DNA of 64,000 nt from an uncultured Candidatus Binatia bacterium. Its GTDB lineage: Bacteria > Desulfobacterota > Binatia > Bin18. A program made the translations under genes and the position numbers. Position 1 is the stretch's first letter. Each line of letters begins with the position of its first letter. The DNA lies in the NCBI GenBank assembly GCA_958296235.1, contig OY282457.1:186001-250000 (forward strand). Direction: 5' to 3'. A model generated the notes under the pieces. The model was given only the letters and a program-made list of their open reading frames with translations, ran no database searches and was not told the DNA's origin. This document shows, piece after piece, positions 34,635 to 42,751 of this stretch.

Positions 34635-34778
34635 GTGGTTCAGTTTGCTTATTCCCCCTCACCCCAGCCCCGCTCCCAGCGGGAGCGGGGGCGCATATCC
34701 CCTCCCCCCTCTGAGGGGGAGGGCGAGGGGGGGGGCACTCTGCCGGCGGAGGTTAAGAGCGATGTGAAACTGAACCAC
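34635..34778 (+). mobile_element. MITE-like element, copy 4 (complete)
   Basis: GTGGTTCAGTTT (34635-34646) and AAACTGAACCAC (34767-34778) are a perfect 12-bp inverted repeat. The interior has two G/C hairpins. CGATTAG occurs on both sides (34625-34631 and 34785-34791), a few bases out, as a possible target-site duplication. It ends 48 bases before the vapB-like gene. Confidence 0.75.
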
Positions 34779-34826
34779 TACCGCCGATTAGCTGGTGTAG
34801 TCTTTCTGTCAGAGAGGAGCATTGTC

Positions 34827-35057
34827 ATGTCGCATACAACGCTTGAAACAGCAATCCGGGAACAACTGGTGCAACTATCGTTTGAGCAACAACGGCAGGT
34901 GCTGGAGTTCGCACGCGCCCTGGTCATAGCCCGAGCGCACGGCGTGCCCGGGCGGACATTATTGCGTTTTGCAGGCTTAATCGAGGCTGATGATCTGGTC
35001 ACAATGCAACAAGCGATCAAAGAAGATTGCGAACAGATACAACCCAATGAGTGGTAG
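34827..35057 (+). CDS. VapB-like antitoxin
   Basis: 76 residues from ATG 34827, with AGAGAGGAG upstream. EQLVQLSFEQQRQVLEFARAL forms the N-terminal helices, and LLRFAGLIEADDLVTMQQAIKEDCEQIQPNEW is the toxin-binding tail seen in antitoxins paired with PIN toxins. Its stop overlaps the ATG of the downstream PIN gene by 11 bases, the usual coupled layout. Since the toxin is deleted internally, the antitoxin may now be free. Confidence 0.8.
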   Translation: MSHTTLETAIREQLVQLSFEQQRQVLEFARALVIARAHGVPGRTLLRFAGLIEADDLVTMQQAIKEDCEQIQPNEW

Positions 35058-35223
35058 AATACTGGTCGATACGAATATTGTCATTGCCCTTAGGACAAAA
35101 GGTCGCCCTATCCCGGAAAACGATATTTGGATTGCTGCCACAGCCAAACAATATCATCTCACTCTTGTGACGCGAGACGAACATTTTCAGGCTGTTGAGG
35201 GCGTCGCAGTGGGGTATTGGTAA
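35047..35223 (+). pseudogene. VapC PIN-domain toxin with internal in-frame deletion
   Basis: The frame is open for only 58 residues, whereas PIN toxins of this group are about 130. It begins SGRILVDTNIVIAL (first catalytic Asp kept) and jumps directly to RTKGRPIPENDIWIAATAKQ, normally near residue 90, then LTLVTRDEHFQAVEG. The middle, with the conserved Glu and helices 2-4, is missing, but the frame is preserved. An active RNase is very unlikely; a residual antitoxin-binding peptide is possible. Overlaps vapB by 11 bases and abuts the Nramp-like gene. Confidence 0.8.
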
Positions 35224-35234
35224 AGGAGGGCGGC

Positions 35235-36647
35235 TTGGCCTCGCATATTACGCCACTCAAAACCGCGGACCTGCCACCGCGCACTCGCTCGTTCTGGCAA
35301 TTAGCCGGGCCGGGAGCTGTCCTGGTCGGTCTGTCCATAGGCGCTGGCGAACTGGTGATGTGGCCGTGGATTACAGCCAAGTTTGGAGCCAGCATGGCCT
35401 GGGCCGCGGCGCTGGGCGTCTTTCTGCAACTCTGGGTCAACTTTGAGATTGGCCGCTGGGCCATTGTCACCGGCGAAGCGCCGTATACCGGCTTTGCCCG
35501 GGCCTGGATGGGCTTTATTTACATCCTGTTATTTCTGACCTTTGCCGGTCTGTTTCTGCCCGGCTGGGCGCGTGTTTCCGGCGCGGCCCTGAAGGGCCTT
35601 ATCTTCGGACCGGACGGTCCTGGCGCGGACTGGATGTGGACCGGCCTGACCTTTGTGTTGATCGCCGCCACGCTCTTTGGCCCCAAAGTCATGTATCAGG
35701 CCATGGAACGGATCGTCATCGGCCTGGTGGTGTTCATTACGCTGGGGCTGATTTTCGTGGCCTTTCAGGTCGGAACCTGGGAACATGTCGCTGAGATGGC
35801 GCGCGGGCTGGTGAACTTTGGCCATATCGAATTGACGGACGATTTCCCCTTCAGCCGCTTTTTTGGAGCCGTGGTGTTCGCCGGCGCTGGCGGGGCCGGC
35901 AATCTGTGGTACGCCTTCTATTTACGCGACAAGAATATCGGCATGGGGGCGCGGATGCCGAGCCTGCAAAACCCGTTGCGGGGCGGGTCGAACGAGGAAG
36001 AGGCAACCGGCTATCTCTACCCGGAAACGGAAGCCAACCAACGCGCCTTCAAAAGCTGGTTGCGCTGGATACGCCTGGACCAGAGCCTCTTCTTTTGGGG
36101 GCTGAACAGCTTCACCATGTTCCTGTTCATGTTTGGGGTGCTGTGCGTCTTACGCCCCAGCGGCGTTGTTCCGGCTGAGGGGCGGATTATCTGGGATATG
36201 TCGCTCATTCTGGAGAACTCAATGGGCGCGACCGGGCATTATCTCTTTCTGGCGATTGGCATGGCGACGCTCTTCAGCACCCAATTGGTCAGCGTCGATG
36301 GCAACGCCCGTGTCTGGTCCTATATCGTCCGCACCACGTTCCCGTTTGGGGCCAAGATCGACCAGGCCAAACTCTACGTTCCTTTTGCCGTGGTCTTTAT
36401 GGTCGCCGGTACGGCCAGCACCTGGTTTTTTGAGCGCTTTGCCGTTACCGGGCTGGGCTTTCTGTTTAACGCTGCCCTGCTCAGCGGCCTGACTATGGCC
36501 CTGTACGTGCCCTTGATGCTGTATATGAATCTGCGCAATCTGCCGCCCTCGGCCCGACCGGGGCCGGTGTCGATTGTCATGATGCTCATCGCGTCCGTGG
36601 TATACGGCAGCTTTGCGTTGTACTCGCTGTGGCTCACGATTTTCTAA
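35235..36647 (+). CDS. Nramp-like divalent metal/solute transporter
   Basis: 470 residues from TTG 35235, with AAAGGAGGG 4 bases upstream; TTG 35217 would overlap the vapC remnant. About 11 hydrophobic segments. GPGAVLVGLSIGAGELVMWPWI (first segment) corresponds to the Nramp GPGxxxxxxxxxDPGN region, but the metal-binding DPGN is replaced by GAGE, as in the Nramp-related subgroup, so the substrate may not be a metal. A long cytoplasmic loop with charged residues lies near 225-285. Membrane protein. No operon partner is obvious apart from the toxin-antitoxin remnant upstream. Confidence 0.75.
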   Translation: MASHITPLKTADLPPRTRSFWQLAGPGAVLVGLSIGAGELVMWPWITAKFGASMAWAAALGVFLQLWVNFEIGRWAIVTGEAPYTGFARAWMGFIYILLFLTFAGLFLPGWARVSGAALKGLIFGPDGPGADWMWTGLTFVLIAATLFGPKVMYQAMERIVIGLVVFITLGLIFVAFQVGTWEHVAEMARGLVNFGHIELTDDFPFSRFFGAVVFAGAGGAGNLWYAFYLRDKNIGMGARMPSLQNPLRGGSNEEEATGYLYPETEANQRAFKSWLRWIRLDQSLFFWGLNSFTMFLFMFGVLCVLRPSGVVPAEGRIIWDMSLILENSMGATGHYLFLAIGMATLFSTQLVSVDGNARVWSYIVRTTFPFGAKIDQAKLYVPFAVVFMVAGTASTWFFERFAVTGLGFLFNAALLSGLTMALYVPLMLYMNLRNLPPSARPGPVSIVMMLIASVVYGSFALYSLWLTIF

Positions 36648-36681
36648 GCCTCCTCATGTTACCCCATACTGGGGCCGGGGC

Positions 36682-36881
36682 GTGTCTCACTTGCACCCCG
36701 TTCTTCTGTCTGCGGAGCGCCTCCTCCCTGGCGCTCCCCTCAAGGAACGTGTGACGCGCATTGTGTCGCCGGCCCCCAGGCGGGTCCGTCGGCCCCCTCA
36801 CCCGGCCCTTCGACAGGCTCAGGGCCACCCTCTCCCAACGGGAGAGGGGTTGGGGTGAGGGGGAACTTCAAACGGAGACAC
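36682..36881 (-). mobile_element. MITE-like element, copy 5 (inverted orientation)
   Basis: GTGTCTCACTTG (36682-36693) and AAACGGAGACAC (36870-36881) are imperfect terminal repeats. The interior is the reverse of copies 1 and 2b, with CCTTCGACAGGCTCAGG. CTGGGGCCG flanks it on both sides (36669-36677 and 36885-36893), a possible 9-bp target duplication. It occupies most of the gene-free stretch 36648-36985. Confidence 0.7.
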
Positions 36882-36985
36882 TACCTGGGGCCGCGGCTGG
36901 TTCGAGTTGGCTGCCGTGAACAAGCCGGTTGCGGGGCGGGGCGCTTCTGGGTAGAAGTTTCTCACTACGTTGAACGGAGGCCGCT

Positions 36986-37048
36986 ATGGCTCTGCTGATA
37001 AAAATGGCTGGATGCCTATTGCTCTCTTTTGGTGGGATTATCTGCTGA
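36986..37048 (+). CDS. Possible 20-residue small hydrophobic peptide
   Basis: ATG 36986 with GGAGG 5 bases upstream opens a 20-residue frame, mostly hydrophobic with Cys at position 10 and at the C-terminus, like a bare signal or transmembrane segment. The stop lies 30 bases before the SDR start. It may be a leader peptide or a small membrane protein, or chance. Confidence 0.3.
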   Translation: MALLIKMAGCLLLSFGGIIC

Positions 37049-37077
37049 GTCTGTACGAACTGTGAGGAGGAGAGAGT

Positions 37078-37779
37078 ATGGCTGGACCTGTCTGCTTGAT
37101 TACTGGTGTTGGCCCTGGAACTGGCGCGTCGCTCAGCCGCCGCTTTGCCCAGGGCGGTTATCGCGTGGCCATGCTGGCCCGGACCCAGGAGCGTTTGTCG
37201 CAACTGGAAAAAGAAATTGCGGACTCCCGTGGCTATGTGTGTGATGTGTCTGACGAAGCCGCTGTCAACGCCACCGTCGCCCAAGTGAAAGAAGAAATGG
37301 GCGCGCCCGAAATCCTGATCCACAATGCGGTGGGTGGCGCGTTCGGCACTTTTCTCGAAATCGAGCCGCAAACGCTGTCCGATAATTTTCAGGTCAACAC
37401 AATGGGGCTGCTGTATCTGGCCAGAGCCGTGGCGCCGGATATGATCGAAGCCGGCAAGGGTGTGATCCTGTCCTCCGGGAATACCTCTGCATTACGCGGG
37501 AAGCCCCGTTTTGCCGGCTTTGCCCCAACCAAAGCGGCCCAGCGCATCCTCTCAGAGTCCATGGCCCGCACTCTCGGGCCCCAGGGCATTCATGTCGCTT
37601 ATATCGTCATTGATGCAGTGATTGACCTGGCCTGGACGCGCAAGATGCTGCCCGACAAGCCGGACGATTTTTTCATTCAGCCGTCAGCCATCGCCGACAC
37701 GGCCTACCACGTCGCCCATCAGGACCGCTCGGGCTGGTCGTTCAATGTGGAAGTCCGGCCGTTTGGCGAGGAATGGTAG
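37078..37779 (+). CDS. Short-chain dehydrogenase/reductase with Tyr-to-Phe active site
   Basis: 233 residues, with GGAGGAGAG before ATG. LITGVGPGTGASLSRRFA is the GxxxGxG nucleotide loop, VCDVSDEAAV holds the adenine-binding Asp, and IHNAVGG is a variant of NNAG. Catalytic region: LSSGNTSALRGKPRFAGFAPTKAAQ, in which the usual YxxxK is Phe148-x-x-x-Lys152. Ser132/Ser133 and Lys152 remain. Loss of the catalytic Tyr suggests altered or reduced oxidoreductase activity. Substrate unknown. Alone in its transcript apart from the small upstream peptide. Confidence 0.85.
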   Translation: MAGPVCLITGVGPGTGASLSRRFAQGGYRVAMLARTQERLSQLEKEIADSRGYVCDVSDEAAVNATVAQVKEEMGAPEILIHNAVGGAFGTFLEIEPQTLSDNFQVNTMGLLYLARAVAPDMIEAGKGVILSSGNTSALRGKPRFAGFAPTKAAQRILSESMARTLGPQGIHVAYIVIDAVIDLAWTRKMLPDKPDDFFIQPSAIADTAYHVAHQDRSGWSFNVEVRPFGEEW

Positions 37780-37937
37780 GCGCTGTTGAGGACTGCCTGT
37801 AGATTCTCCAGCCATCAGAGAAGAGTAGGCGCTGACGGTCCTTTCCCTCGCCCGTCATGGGCTATGGACGGGCAAAGAACCGTATCCCCGCCTGCGCCTG
37901 CTTCATGGAAAACTCTATAAGGAATACTCCGCCTGCA

Positions 37938-39680
37938 ATGGAATCACACACCGCCAAATCTACAAACGGCGTCCGCTATCAACCCGACGAACGGCCGCCG
38001 CGCGCGCTGGCCGTCGGTCTCGGCCTCCAGGCCGCCATCCTCGTTTTTACCCCAATCATCACCGTGCCGCTCGTCGTGCTGCAAGCGGCAGACCAGGACG
38101 AAGCCTATGTGGCCTGGGCCATCTTCATGGCCGTGCTCATCAGTGGGATCACCACAATCGTGCAGGCCGTGCGGGTCGGACGGTTCGGGGCCGGACACAT
38201 CTTGATAATGGGCACCTCTGGCGCATTCATTGCCGTCTGCATCACCGCGCTCACAGAGGGCGGGCCGGCTCTGCTCGCGACTCTGATTATCATATCATCG
38301 GCGATCCAGTTTATGCTGGCGGCGCGCTTATCACTGCTCCGGCGTTTTGTCACCCCGGTTGTGTCCGGCACAGTCCTCGCCTTGATTGTCATTTCCATTG
38401 CTCCAGTCATTTTCAACATGCTGACGGATGTACCCGAGGGCACGCCGGCGTCCGCGGCTCCGGTATGCGCCGTGATAACGCTGGGCTTGATCGCGGCCCT
38501 GACCTTGCGCGCGCCGGACGTATGGCGGTTGTGGGCCCCGATTATCGGGCTGGGCGGAGGCTGCATCGTGGCCGCGTTCTTCGGCCTGTACGACATGCAG
38601 CGCGTTGTCGATGCCGCCTGGATAGGTCTGCCGGATATGGCCTGGCCGGGCCTTGATCTCACATTTGATAGCCGCTTTTGGCTGCTCCTGCCGTCGTTCG
38701 TATTCGTAACCCTGATCGGGGCTATTGACACGATCGCGGACGCCACCGCCATTCAGCGCATCTCGTGGCGCGACCGACGGGCGGTTGATCTGCGCGTTGT
38801 TCAAGGTGCGGTCAATGCCGATGGCCTCGGCAACCTGCTGTCCGGTCTGGCTGGCACCATCCCGAACGCCACCTATTCGACCAGCCTGTCGCTGGCCGAA
38901 CTGACAGGGGTCGGCGCGCGGAGCGTCGGCGTATACATCGGGCTCATCTTTCTCGGGCTGGCCTTCCTGCCCAAAGTAACGGCCCTCCTGATCGCCATTC
39001 CCGCGCCCGTAGTCGGTGCTTATGTATTCGTGCTGCTGGCGCTGATCTTCGTGCAGGCATTGAAGCTGATGGTGCAGGATGGGATTGACGCGCGCATGTC
39101 GCTCATCGTCGGGATCGGATTCTGGGTTGGGGTGGGCTTTCAGAATCAGGCGATCTTCGCCGACTCTCTTGGCGAGACCTTGGGCAAGGTGCTCGAAAAC
39201 GGCATGACGGCCGGCGGCTTGACCTTGCTCGTGCTGCTCCTGTTCATGGAGTTGACCGCGCCCCGGCGGAGCCGCCTGGCAGTAGAGTTGGACATTGTGG
39301 CCCTGCCCAAGCTGGACGCCTTTCTGCGCGCATTGGCGGCTCGCATGCGCTGGAACTCTGTAGCCACGGAACGGCTCTGTTCAGCCGGGGAAGAGGCCCT
39401 GCTGAGTCTTGTTCATCAGGAAGAAGATGAGGCCGACCGCGAAACGCGGCATCTGCTCGTGGTGGCGCGGAACGACCACGGCGCCGCGGACCTGGAATTC
39501 ATCGCCGCACTTGGAGAAGACAATCTGGAAGACCGCATGCTGATCCTGAGAGAGCAGGTTGACAGGCCGAGTGAGCGCGAACTCTCGCTCCGTTTGCTCC
39601 GACACTTTGCGTCGTCCGTCCGGCACCAGCAATATCACGACATCGACATTGTGACTGTACGTGTAGACGGCTCCGAGTAG
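37938..39680 (+). CDS. NCS2 nucleobase-type permease fused to a GHKL-like C-terminal domain
   Basis: About 580 residues from ATG 37938 (AAGGA about 14 bases upstream); ATG 37905 and 37857 are alternatives, so the start is uncertain. Residues about 25-430 have the NCS2 (xanthine/uracil/ascorbate permease) layout with about 12-14 hydrophobic segments, GTSGAFIAV and the motif region FVTLIGAIDTIADATAIQRIS. NCS2 proteins usually end there. This one continues for about 140 soluble residues (ERLCSAGEEALLSLV, LLVVARNDHGAADLEFIAAL, REQVDRPSERELSLRLLRHF), which resemble a degenerate anti-sigma/GHKL ATPase fold. Purine-breakdown-type enzymes occur nearby. The substrate is not assigned. Confidence 0.78.
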   Translation: MESHTAKSTNGVRYQPDERPPRALAVGLGLQAAILVFTPIITVPLVVLQAADQDEAYVAWAIFMAVLISGITTIVQAVRVGRFGAGHILIMGTSGAFIAVCITALTEGGPALLATLIIISSAIQFMLAARLSLLRRFVTPVVSGTVLALIVISIAPVIFNMLTDVPEGTPASAAPVCAVITLGLIAALTLRAPDVWRLWAPIIGLGGGCIVAAFFGLYDMQRVVDAAWIGLPDMAWPGLDLTFDSRFWLLLPSFVFVTLIGAIDTIADATAIQRISWRDRRAVDLRVVQGAVNADGLGNLLSGLAGTIPNATYSTSLSLAELTGVGARSVGVYIGLIFLGLAFLPKVTALLIAIPAPVVGAYVFVLLALIFVQALKLMVQDGIDARMSLIVGIGFWVGVGFQNQAIFADSLGETLGKVLENGMTAGGLTLLVLLLFMELTAPRRSRLAVELDIVALPKLDAFLRALAARMRWNSVATERLCSAGEEALLSLVHQEEDEADRETRHLLVVARNDHGAADLEFIAALGEDNLEDRMLILREQVDRPSERELSLRLLRHFASSVRHQQYHDIDIVTVRVDGSE

Positions 39681-39681
39681 C

Positions 39682-39713
39682 TCAGCCCTGCCGGCACCGC
39701 TCAAAGGGGCTGA
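39682..39713. terminator. Stem-loop between convergent NCS2 and mutM genes
   Basis: TCAGCCC (39682-39688) pairs with GGGCTGA (39707-39713). There is no strong T run. It may act for both strands. Confidence 0.3.
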
Positions 39714-40552
39714 CACTGCGGGCAAAAATGCGTGCTGCGCTGTCCGACCAGGGTGCGCTCGATCGGGGTCCGACAACGCCGGCAGGGCTTGCCCGTTCGA
39801 CCATAAACGCGAAAGAAATTTTGATACTTGCCCTCTGGATAGACCCAATCAATGGCCGCGCCGTTGTGTTTGATGCCGTCGTTCAGCGCCGCTCGGATCG
39901 CTTTATGCAGTGCCGCAACCTGGCGGTCATTGAGGTCAGCGGCTCGGGAAAAGGGATGGAGTCTGGCGCGCCAGAGCGCTTCATCCGCATAGATATTGCC
40001 CACCCCGGCAATAAAAGACTGATTCAGCAGCAGGGCCTTGAGGCCGCCGGTTTTCTGGGCAATGAGTGGCCGAAAGCGCCGCAGCGTAAAGCTCGGTTCT
40101 AAGGGCTCCGGGCCAAGATGACCGGTCACGGTTTCGAGATCGTCTACGCAATAGACCCGCCCAAACTTGCGCGCGTCATGAAAATGCAGGCTATAGCCCA
40201 TATCGAAACTACAGGTGAAATGGACATGCTTATGCCGCGGATAGCCGGTCTCGCGGACCTCAATCCGCCCGCTCATTTTGAGGTGGATGACGAGATGCCG
40301 AACGGAGGCGTCTGCGCCGGACCGCAAGGTCAAAACAATGTATTTCCCGCGCCGTCCCAGGGCTTCGATCCGGTGGCCGGGCAGGGTGCGGGTGACGATG
40401 CGAATGGACGGGCGGATGGAATTGCGCCAATTCCCCCAGGCGTGGGTGATCTCCGCCCCTATGAGAGCGGGGTAGGTCGGCAGCCCGGCTTCCGCGGGTT
40501 CACCACGTGTGAGCTTACGGACAATGGTTTCCACTTCCGGGAGTTCGGGCAT
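39701..40552 (-). CDS. mutM: Formamidopyrimidine-DNA glycosylase (Fpg/MutM)
   Basis: 283 residues starting PELPEVETIV, where Pro1 after Met removal is the catalytic nucleophile and Glu2 assists. Lys in GRRGKYIVL, the helix-two-turn-helix GVGNIYADEALWRARLHP and the C-terminal zinc finger CRRCRTPIERTLVGQRSTHFC..C complete the enzyme. It removes 8-oxoguanine and formamidopyrimidines from DNA. The gene converges on the permease gene and is divergent from the VOC gene, 67 bases away. Length and all motifs are standard. Confidence 0.95.
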   Translation of the reverse strand: MPELPEVETIVRKLTRGEPAEAGLPTYPALIGAEITHAWGNWRNSIRPSIRIVTRTLPGHRIEALGRRGKYIVLTLRSGADASVRHLVIHLKMSGRIEVRETGYPRHKHVHFTCSFDMGYSLHFHDARKFGRVYCVDDLETVTGHLGPEPLEPSFTLRRFRPLIAQKTGGLKALLLNQSFIAGVGNIYADEALWRARLHPFSRAADLNDRQVAALHKAIRAALNDGIKHNGAAIDWVYPEGKYQNFFRVYGRTGKPCRRCRTPIERTLVGQRSTHFCPQCQPL

Positions 40553-40619
40553 AGCCTATAGCCTCTCTGTTCAAAAATTGATAGCTGGACGCCAGGGAAA
40601 AAGAGGAGGAGATTCGGAC

Positions 40620-40973
40620 ATGGCAGTGAAAAAGTTTTCAAGCGCGTATTACGTGGTCAACAATATGGACCAGGCGGTCAATTTTTACCAGGACATCCTG
40701 GGTCTGGACATCAAATTTCGCGACGGCGACCGCTGGACCCAGTTTGATGTGAATGGGGTCGGGGTGGCGTTGGCAGACCCGAGTGAAGGCTCGGTCCCGC
40801 CGGGCGGCGGGGCAACTGTCGTGCTGGAAGTCGAAGACCTCGCGGAAATGCGAGACAAGCTGACCCAGAACGGCGTCACGGTCAACGAGACCGTGGACAT
40901 GGGCGGCCACGGCAAATACTTCACCGCGGTGGACCCGGCCGGCAATATCGTCCAGATTTTCGCCCGTTCGTAG
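40620..40973 (+). CDS. VOC-superfamily (glyoxalase-like) protein
   Basis: 117 residues from ATG 40620 (AGAGGAGGAG upstream). Two beta-alpha-beta-beta-beta modules: SAYYVVNNMDQAVNFYQDILGL with FDVNGVGVALAD, and VLEVEDLAEMRDKLTQNGV with AVDPAGNIVQIF. Glu and His metal ligands are only partly evident. Members isomerise, cleave or bind small molecules, often with a metal; resistance-type binding is also common. No substrate assigned. Confidence 0.85.
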   Translation: MAVKKFSSAYYVVNNMDQAVNFYQDILGLDIKFRDGDRWTQFDVNGVGVALADPSEGSVPPGGGATVVLEVEDLAEMRDKLTQNGVTVNETVDMGGHGKYFTAVDPAGNIVQIFARS

Positions 40974-41030
40974 AGGTGGGGTGTGGGTGTGTGCTATTAG
41001 GGGAGTAAAATTTACCTGGAGAGATAGGAT

Positions 41031-41588
41031 ATGAGAAGAGTTCTACTTTCCACTATAGTACTGACCTTATCTGCCAGTCCCTCACTAGCGAGTGTTTGTA
41101 CCAGCCTACAAGCCGATTTTGAGGCTGCCAAATCTGCGCGTGAGCAAGCTAATGCCGAATTTGAGGTTGCGAGATTGGCCCACGAGCAAGCCCAAGTAGA
41201 AGCAGAGATCGCTCGTATCAAGCGTAATGAGTTACGGCGCGCCTTCCAGACCGTACGCTTCGACCGGAAAGCTTCTTCGAGTCAACGAGTGCAAGCCCGA
41301 GCTGATTGGCAACAGGCTGTAGAAGATTCCCGCGCGACACTGAACGATCTGAGATTGGCTACGGACACTCTTGATATGGCCAGGGGCCTGCGAGATCAAG
41401 ATAATGTCGATTTTGAGTTAGCCAAATTAGCCTATGAGCAAGCCCAGAATTGTCACCCTTTGTATTGGGTCAAACTCGCTACGACAAAGGCTGTGGATGG
41501 TGTAACAACGGTTGCGGGTGTTGCGACAACCGTTGCGTTTTTGGCCGCATACCCCCTTTGGATGGCTTGGCCCTTTCTCGTCTTTTAA
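41031..41588 (+). CDS. Exported coiled-coil protein
   Basis: 185 residues with a signal peptide (MRRVLLSTIVLTLSASPSLAS). Residues about 25-140 are a heptad-rich coiled coil of Ala/Glu/Gln/Arg (FEAAKSAREQANAEFEVARL and a similar ELAKLAYEQAQ block) with an internal repeat. A hydrophobic segment lies at about 155-185 (VTTVAGVATTVAFLAAY). The arrangement resembles small periplasmic or cell-envelope coiled-coil proteins. Function unknown. It is AT-richer than its neighbours. Confidence 0.65.
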   Translation: MRRVLLSTIVLTLSASPSLASVCTSLQADFEAAKSAREQANAEFEVARLAHEQAQVEAEIARIKRNELRRAFQTVRFDRKASSSQRVQARADWQQAVEDSRATLNDLRLATDTLDMARGLRDQDNVDFELAKLAYEQAQNCHPLYWVKLATTKAVDGVTTVAGVATTVAFLAAYPLWMAWPFLVF

Positions 41589-41658
41589 CAACTGAGAAGG
41601 TGGGCAAAGGATGCGGCTTTGGGCGTGAGAGGGCCATTCTTTTTTAGGAGAAGATGTC

Positions 41659-42711
41659 ATGAAGCACCTGTGGTCGGACTGGATGAAGAGCCTTGTTGTC
41701 CTCGTGGGTCTTGGAGTGCTGGTGGGGCCGGTTTCGGTTGCTTGGAGCCACGAGGGTGGGGGGGATGAAGTTCCGCTCTGGCAGTGGGAGCCGGAGCAGT
41801 TTCAGCAGCATGTAGCCACGGTCCGCAGCGGCAAAGACCTGACGCCCAAGTCCTGGCCGGACGGCGCGCGGGTTGCAGTGAGTTTTTCGTTTGACTTTGA
41901 CACCGAACCGGTCTGGATGGGGTTTCAGGGCCAGCAAAGCCCCTCGTATATGTCGCGGGGTGAGTATGGCGCGCGCGCCGGTATGCCGCGCATTTTTGCC
42001 TTGTTGGAAAAACACGACATCCCGGCCTCGTTCTTTATTCCCGCCATCTCAATGGTCCTGCATCCGCACGTCATTGAGGAAATCAAAAAACATCCCGACT
42101 ATGAGATCGGCTTTCACTCCTATGTGCATGAAAACCCGCTGACGCTGAGCGAAGCGGAAGAGCGCGCCGTCTACGAGAAAGCCATGAAAATCTTTGTCGA
42201 AAAGGTGGGGAAACGACCGACCGGCTTTCGGTCCGCGGCCTGGGACCTGACGCCGGCGACTATTCAGATCGTCAAGGAAATGGGCTTTCTGTATGAAAGC
42301 AGCATGATGGCGGATGACCGTCCCTACAGCCTGCTTGCGAACGGGGAAGAAACCGGCCTGATCGAACTTCCGGTCGAATGGATACTCGACGATTGGCCGT
42401 TGTTTCAACTGAGTTGGCCGAGTCGGCACGTCAGCATCCGCAATGCGGACGACGTGTACTCGATCTGGAAAGACGAATTCGATGGCGCGTATGAAGAAGG
42501 CACAATGTATATTCTCACCTTGCATCCCCAGGTCATCGGTCATCGCTACCGCATGCAAATGCTTGACAAGCTCGTCACTTACATGAAGAGCAAACCCGGG
42601 GTGTGGTTTGCCACCCATGAGCAGATCGCGCGCTATGTCAAAGAGCAGGCTGGACTCGGGGGCGACGACCCCCCGGCAGCAAAGGCTGCTGAGGCCCAGC
42701 CTGCCGAATAA
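41659..42711 (+). CDS. Exported polysaccharide deacetylase-fold hydrolase
   Basis: 350 residues with a probable signal peptide (residues about 1-30, ending VAWSHEGG), GGAGAAG before ATG. SFSFDFDTEP (FDxD), ASFFIPAIS, YEIGFHSYVHENP and GFRSAAWD are the family 4 esterase motifs; THE LHPQVIGHRYRMQ block is the second His region. It is a paralogue of the cytoplasmic gene at 32402 (shared SRGEFG/SRGEYG and MPRI). A C-terminal Ala/Glu/Pro tail follows. It lies 40 bases before a D-aminoacylase gene, so a shared role with N-acyl or cyclic amides in the periplasm is plausible. Substrate unknown. Confidence 0.82.
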   Translation: MKHLWSDWMKSLVVLVGLGVLVGPVSVAWSHEGGGDEVPLWQWEPEQFQQHVATVRSGKDLTPKSWPDGARVAVSFSFDFDTEPVWMGFQGQQSPSYMSRGEYGARAGMPRIFALLEKHDIPASFFIPAISMVLHPHVIEEIKKHPDYEIGFHSYVHENPLTLSEAEERAVYEKAMKIFVEKVGKRPTGFRSAAWDLTPATIQIVKEMGFLYESSMMADDRPYSLLANGEETGLIELPVEWILDDWPLFQLSWPSRHVSIRNADDVYSIWKDEFDGAYEEGTMYILTLHPQVIGHRYRMQMLDKLVTYMKSKPGVWFATHEQIARYVKEQAGLGGDDPPAAKAAEAQPAE

Positions 42712-42751
42712 ATACAGGGTCTGAGTTTGGAGACGAATAAAGGGGGGAAGC

